Of a stretch of DNA of 7,667 nucleotides, positions 6,166 to 7,667 are shown piece after piece. The number at the start of each line of letters is the position of its first letter. Position 1 is the stretch's first letter. The stretch spans positions 1 through 7,667 of the forward strand of contig DYBS01000098.1 of the NCBI GenBank assembly GCA_019418525.1, written 5' to 3'. Source of the DNA: Clostridiales bacterium (GTDB taxonomy: Bacteria; Bacillota; Clostridia; Oscillospirales; Oscillospiraceae). The notes beneath the pieces are model-generated. The model was not told the DNA's origin, searched no databases, and worked only from the letters and a program-made list of their open reading frames with translations. A program made the position numbers and the translations under genes.

Positions 6166-7262
6166 AAGAATTTGAGACCAGCGCCCACATCCGTGCGGAG
6201 CTGGTCGCCCATGGTATCCCCTATCAGCGGTACGGGGAGACCGGCATCGTGGCGGAAATTCAGGGCGGCCAAGCGGGGGAAAACGCCCCCTGCGTACTGC
6301 TGCGGGCCGATATGGACGCACTGCCGGTGCAGGAGGAGAGCGGCTGCTCCTTTGCCTCCCAGGTGCCCAATGTGATGCACGCCTGCGGCCATGACGGCCA
6401 CACCGCCATGCTGATGGGTGCCGCCCGTCTGCTGTGGCAGCACCGGGAAGCGCTCCCCGGGCGGGTGCGTCTGGTCTTTGAGCCGGCGGAGGAATTCGGC
6501 GGCGCCGGCCGTGAGCTGATCGCCGCCGGTATTCTGGAGGGTGTGGACACGGTATTCGCCATCCATGTCATGCCCGATCTGGAGGTGGGGCATATCTCCG
6601 TCCAGCCCGGGCCCCGCATGGCGGGTATAGGCGGCCTGAGTGTCAAAGTGCATGGCGTGGGCGGCCACGCCGCCATGCCCCACCAGAGTGTGGACGCCCT
6701 TCTGGCCGCCGCCCAGGCGGTGGTGAGCCTCCAGTCCTTTGTGAGCCGGGAAGTGGACGCCAACGACGCCGTTGTGGTGTCAGTGACCAAATTCCACGCC
6801 GGGACCACGGAAAATGTGATCCCAGAGACGGTGGAGTTCGGCGGATGCATCCGTTACTTCGACCGGAACCTGGACTCCAAGCTGCGTGATTCGCTCACCC
6901 GCATCGTCCAACACACTGCCGCGGCCTACCGGGCCACAGCGGAGGTAGAGGTCTCTTTCCTGGGGGACCCCTGCATCAGCGACGAGGTGTGCAGCGCGGT
7001 GGCCCACCGCGCTGCCGAGAGGGTGATGGGGCCCCAGGCGGTAGTCCTCAAACGCCCCGTACTGACCTCGGATGATTTTGGAGAATATCTGTCCAGGCGT
7101 CCGGGCGTGTACGCCTTTCTGGGTGTGATGAACCGGGAAAAGGGCGCCTGCTATCCGCTGCACCACCCCAAATTCCAGATGGATGAGGACGTTCTGGGCC
7201 TGGGAAGCGCCGTGTATGCCCAGTACGCCTGGGAGTACTGCGCGGAACATCCGGGGAAATAG
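6084..7262 (+). CDS. M20-family metal-dependent amidohydrolase (HipO/AbgB/YxeP type)
   Basis: This 392-residue cytoplasmic enzyme should hydrolyse the amide bond of an N-acyl amino acid, aminoacyl conjugate or dipeptide using a two-metal centre. The order of motifs matches the family: RRxFHxHPELGxxE at 17-29, LRADMDALPVQEE at 73-85, MHACGHDGHTAML at 98-110, EPAEE at 133-137, AIHVMP at 159-164, GVGGHAAMPH at 191-200 and YPLHHPKFQMDE at 357-368. By family analogy the metal ligands are Cys101, His103, Glu137, His161 and His360, all present. Residues around 182-290 form the lid/dimerisation domain, with His195 as the conserved residue reaching the partner site. There is no signal peptide, and length is normal. 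It follows the importer in the same direction but has its own promoter, and it ends at a strong terminator. The substrate is unknown: hippurate-like, aminobenzoyl-glutamate-like, indole-acetyl and N-acetyl-cysteine substrates all occur in the family. Confidence 0.93.
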   Translation: MVFQASEVQDYVVAQRRRFHTHPELGLKEFETSAHIRAELVAHGIPYQRYGETGIVAEIQGGQAGENAPCVLLRADMDALPVQEESGCSFASQVPNVMHACGHDGHTAMLMGAARLLWQHREALPGRVRLVFEPAEEFGGAGRELIAAGILEGVDTVFAIHVMPDLEVGHISVQPGPRMAGIGGLSVKVHGVGGHAAMPHQSVDALLAAAQAVVSLQSFVSREVDANDAVVVSVTKFHAGTTENVIPETVEFGGCIRYFDRNLDSKLRDSLTRIVQHTAAAYRATAEVEVSFLGDPCISDEVCSAVAHRAAERVMGPQAVVLKRPVLTSDDFGEYLSRRPGVYAFLGVMNREKGACYPLHHPKFQMDEDVLGLGSAVYAQYAWEYCAEHPGK

Positions 7263-7278
7263 GGAATTCTGTTCTTGA

Positions 7279-7316
7279 GCCGGCGTCCGGGATCGATCCC
7301 GGACGCCGGCCTTTTT
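7279..7316 (+). terminator. Strong intrinsic terminator of the amidohydrolase gene
   Basis: Bases 7279-7310 form a perfect 32-bp palindrome. As RNA it gives a 14-bp GC-rich stem with loop TCGA, followed by C and five T (7312-7316). It begins 17 nt after the TAG. The opposite strand has no T-run after the stem, so termination is expected mainly for plus-strand transcripts, although the hairpin also sits between two convergent genes. Confidence 0.92.
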
Positions 7317-7372
7317 CATGGTCGAGCAGGCGCTTTCCCGCTCTGTCACCAGGACGCGCGCGCTATCCTCCG

Positions 7373-7667
7373 CTAGCCGCCCATCCGTATAGCGGCATCC
7401 AGCGCCAGCTCGGAGCGCTCGCACTCGTCGGCCTGCATGGTGAGCTGGGCACACAGGGGACTGCCTTTCATCCGCTGGGAGGCATAGCTCAGGCCGTTGC
7501 TCCGTTCGGTGAGCAGCGGATGGTCGATCTGCGCCGGGTCCCCCAGCAGGATCACCTTGGTTCCCTGCCCCACCCGCGTGATGATCCCCTTCACCTGGCG
7601 GGGCGAGAGGTTCTGTGCCTCGTCGATCATCAGCCAGGTATCGGTGATGGAGCGGCCGCGCATGAAG
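7373..7667 (-). CDS. PhoH-like P-loop ATPase, C-terminal part (5' end beyond window)
   Basis: The last 97 codons of a minus-strand gene are visible, ending at TAG (7373-7375). The fragment matches the C-terminal half of PhoH-family ATPase domains: FMRGRSI at the visible start, the Walker B segment WLMIDEAQNLSP, then TRVGQGTKVILLGDPAQID, the sensor-like motif III, and SNGLSY with a closing ERSELA stretch. The first Met in the fragment (7661-7663) is not a start, because the family sequence continues through FMRGR. The Walker A motif and any N-terminal PIN domain, as in YlaK/PhoH2-type proteins, would lie to the right of the window. PhoH proteins bind ATP and are linked to RNA metabolism, and PIN-PhoH forms to RNA cleavage, but precise roles are poorly defined. 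It is convergent with the amidohydrolase, 110 nt apart, with no sign of functional connection. Confidence 0.9.
   Translation of the reverse strand, partial: FMRGRSITDTWLMIDEAQNLSPRQVKGIITRVGQGTKVILLGDPAQIDHPLLTERSNGLSYASQRMKGSPLCAQLTMQADECERSELALDAAIRMGG

Noticed and set aside
7324..7343. Possible terminator hairpin for the minus-strand PhoH-like gene
   Set aside because: The stem is short with mismatches and no T-run follows on the minus strand.

Overview
The window looks like a chromosomal segment from a GC-rich, Gram-positive anaerobe of the Clostridia, perhaps an Oscillospiraceae-type gut bacterium. This is an inference from GC-rich codons, AT-rich intergenic regions, strong AGGAGG-type ribosome binding sites, sigma-A-like promoters and a lipoprotein-anchored binding protein. 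I cannot name a species.

Layout: (1) 1-250 is an AT-rich control region ending in a strong sigma-A-like promoter with an extended -10. (2) 251-5753 is a complete five-gene peptide/nickel-family (Opp/Dpp-type) ABC importer in the classic order: substrate-binding lipoprotein, permease B, permease C, ATPase D, ATPase F. The genes are tightly packed. A perfect GC-rich hairpin lies only after the binding-protein gene, and the two permease-ATPase and ATPase-ATPase junctions are ATGA overlaps. (3) 5754-6083 is a 330-bp spacer with a terminator-like hairpin, an AT-rich block of several short dyads, a probable second promoter and a leader of about 120 nt. (4) 6084-7262 encodes an M20-family metal amidohydrolase (HipO/AbgB/YxeP type), followed by a textbook intrinsic terminator. 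(5) 7373-7667, on the minus strand, is the C-terminal end of a PhoH-like P-loop ATPase whose 5' part lies beyond the window.

Working model: the lipoprotein captures a peptide or N-acylated amino acid outside the cell, the B/C permease pair moves it in using ATP hydrolysed by D/F, and the cytoplasmic M20 enzyme may hydrolyse the imported amide. The importer is clear. The link to the hydrolase rests only on adjacency and shared orientation, since a terminator and a separate promoter lie between them. No mobile element, CRISPR array, tRNA, rRNA or defence system was seen. The gene content is conventional, and the points worth a second look are regulatory: the intercistronic hairpin and the dyad-rich promoter of the hydrolase gene.
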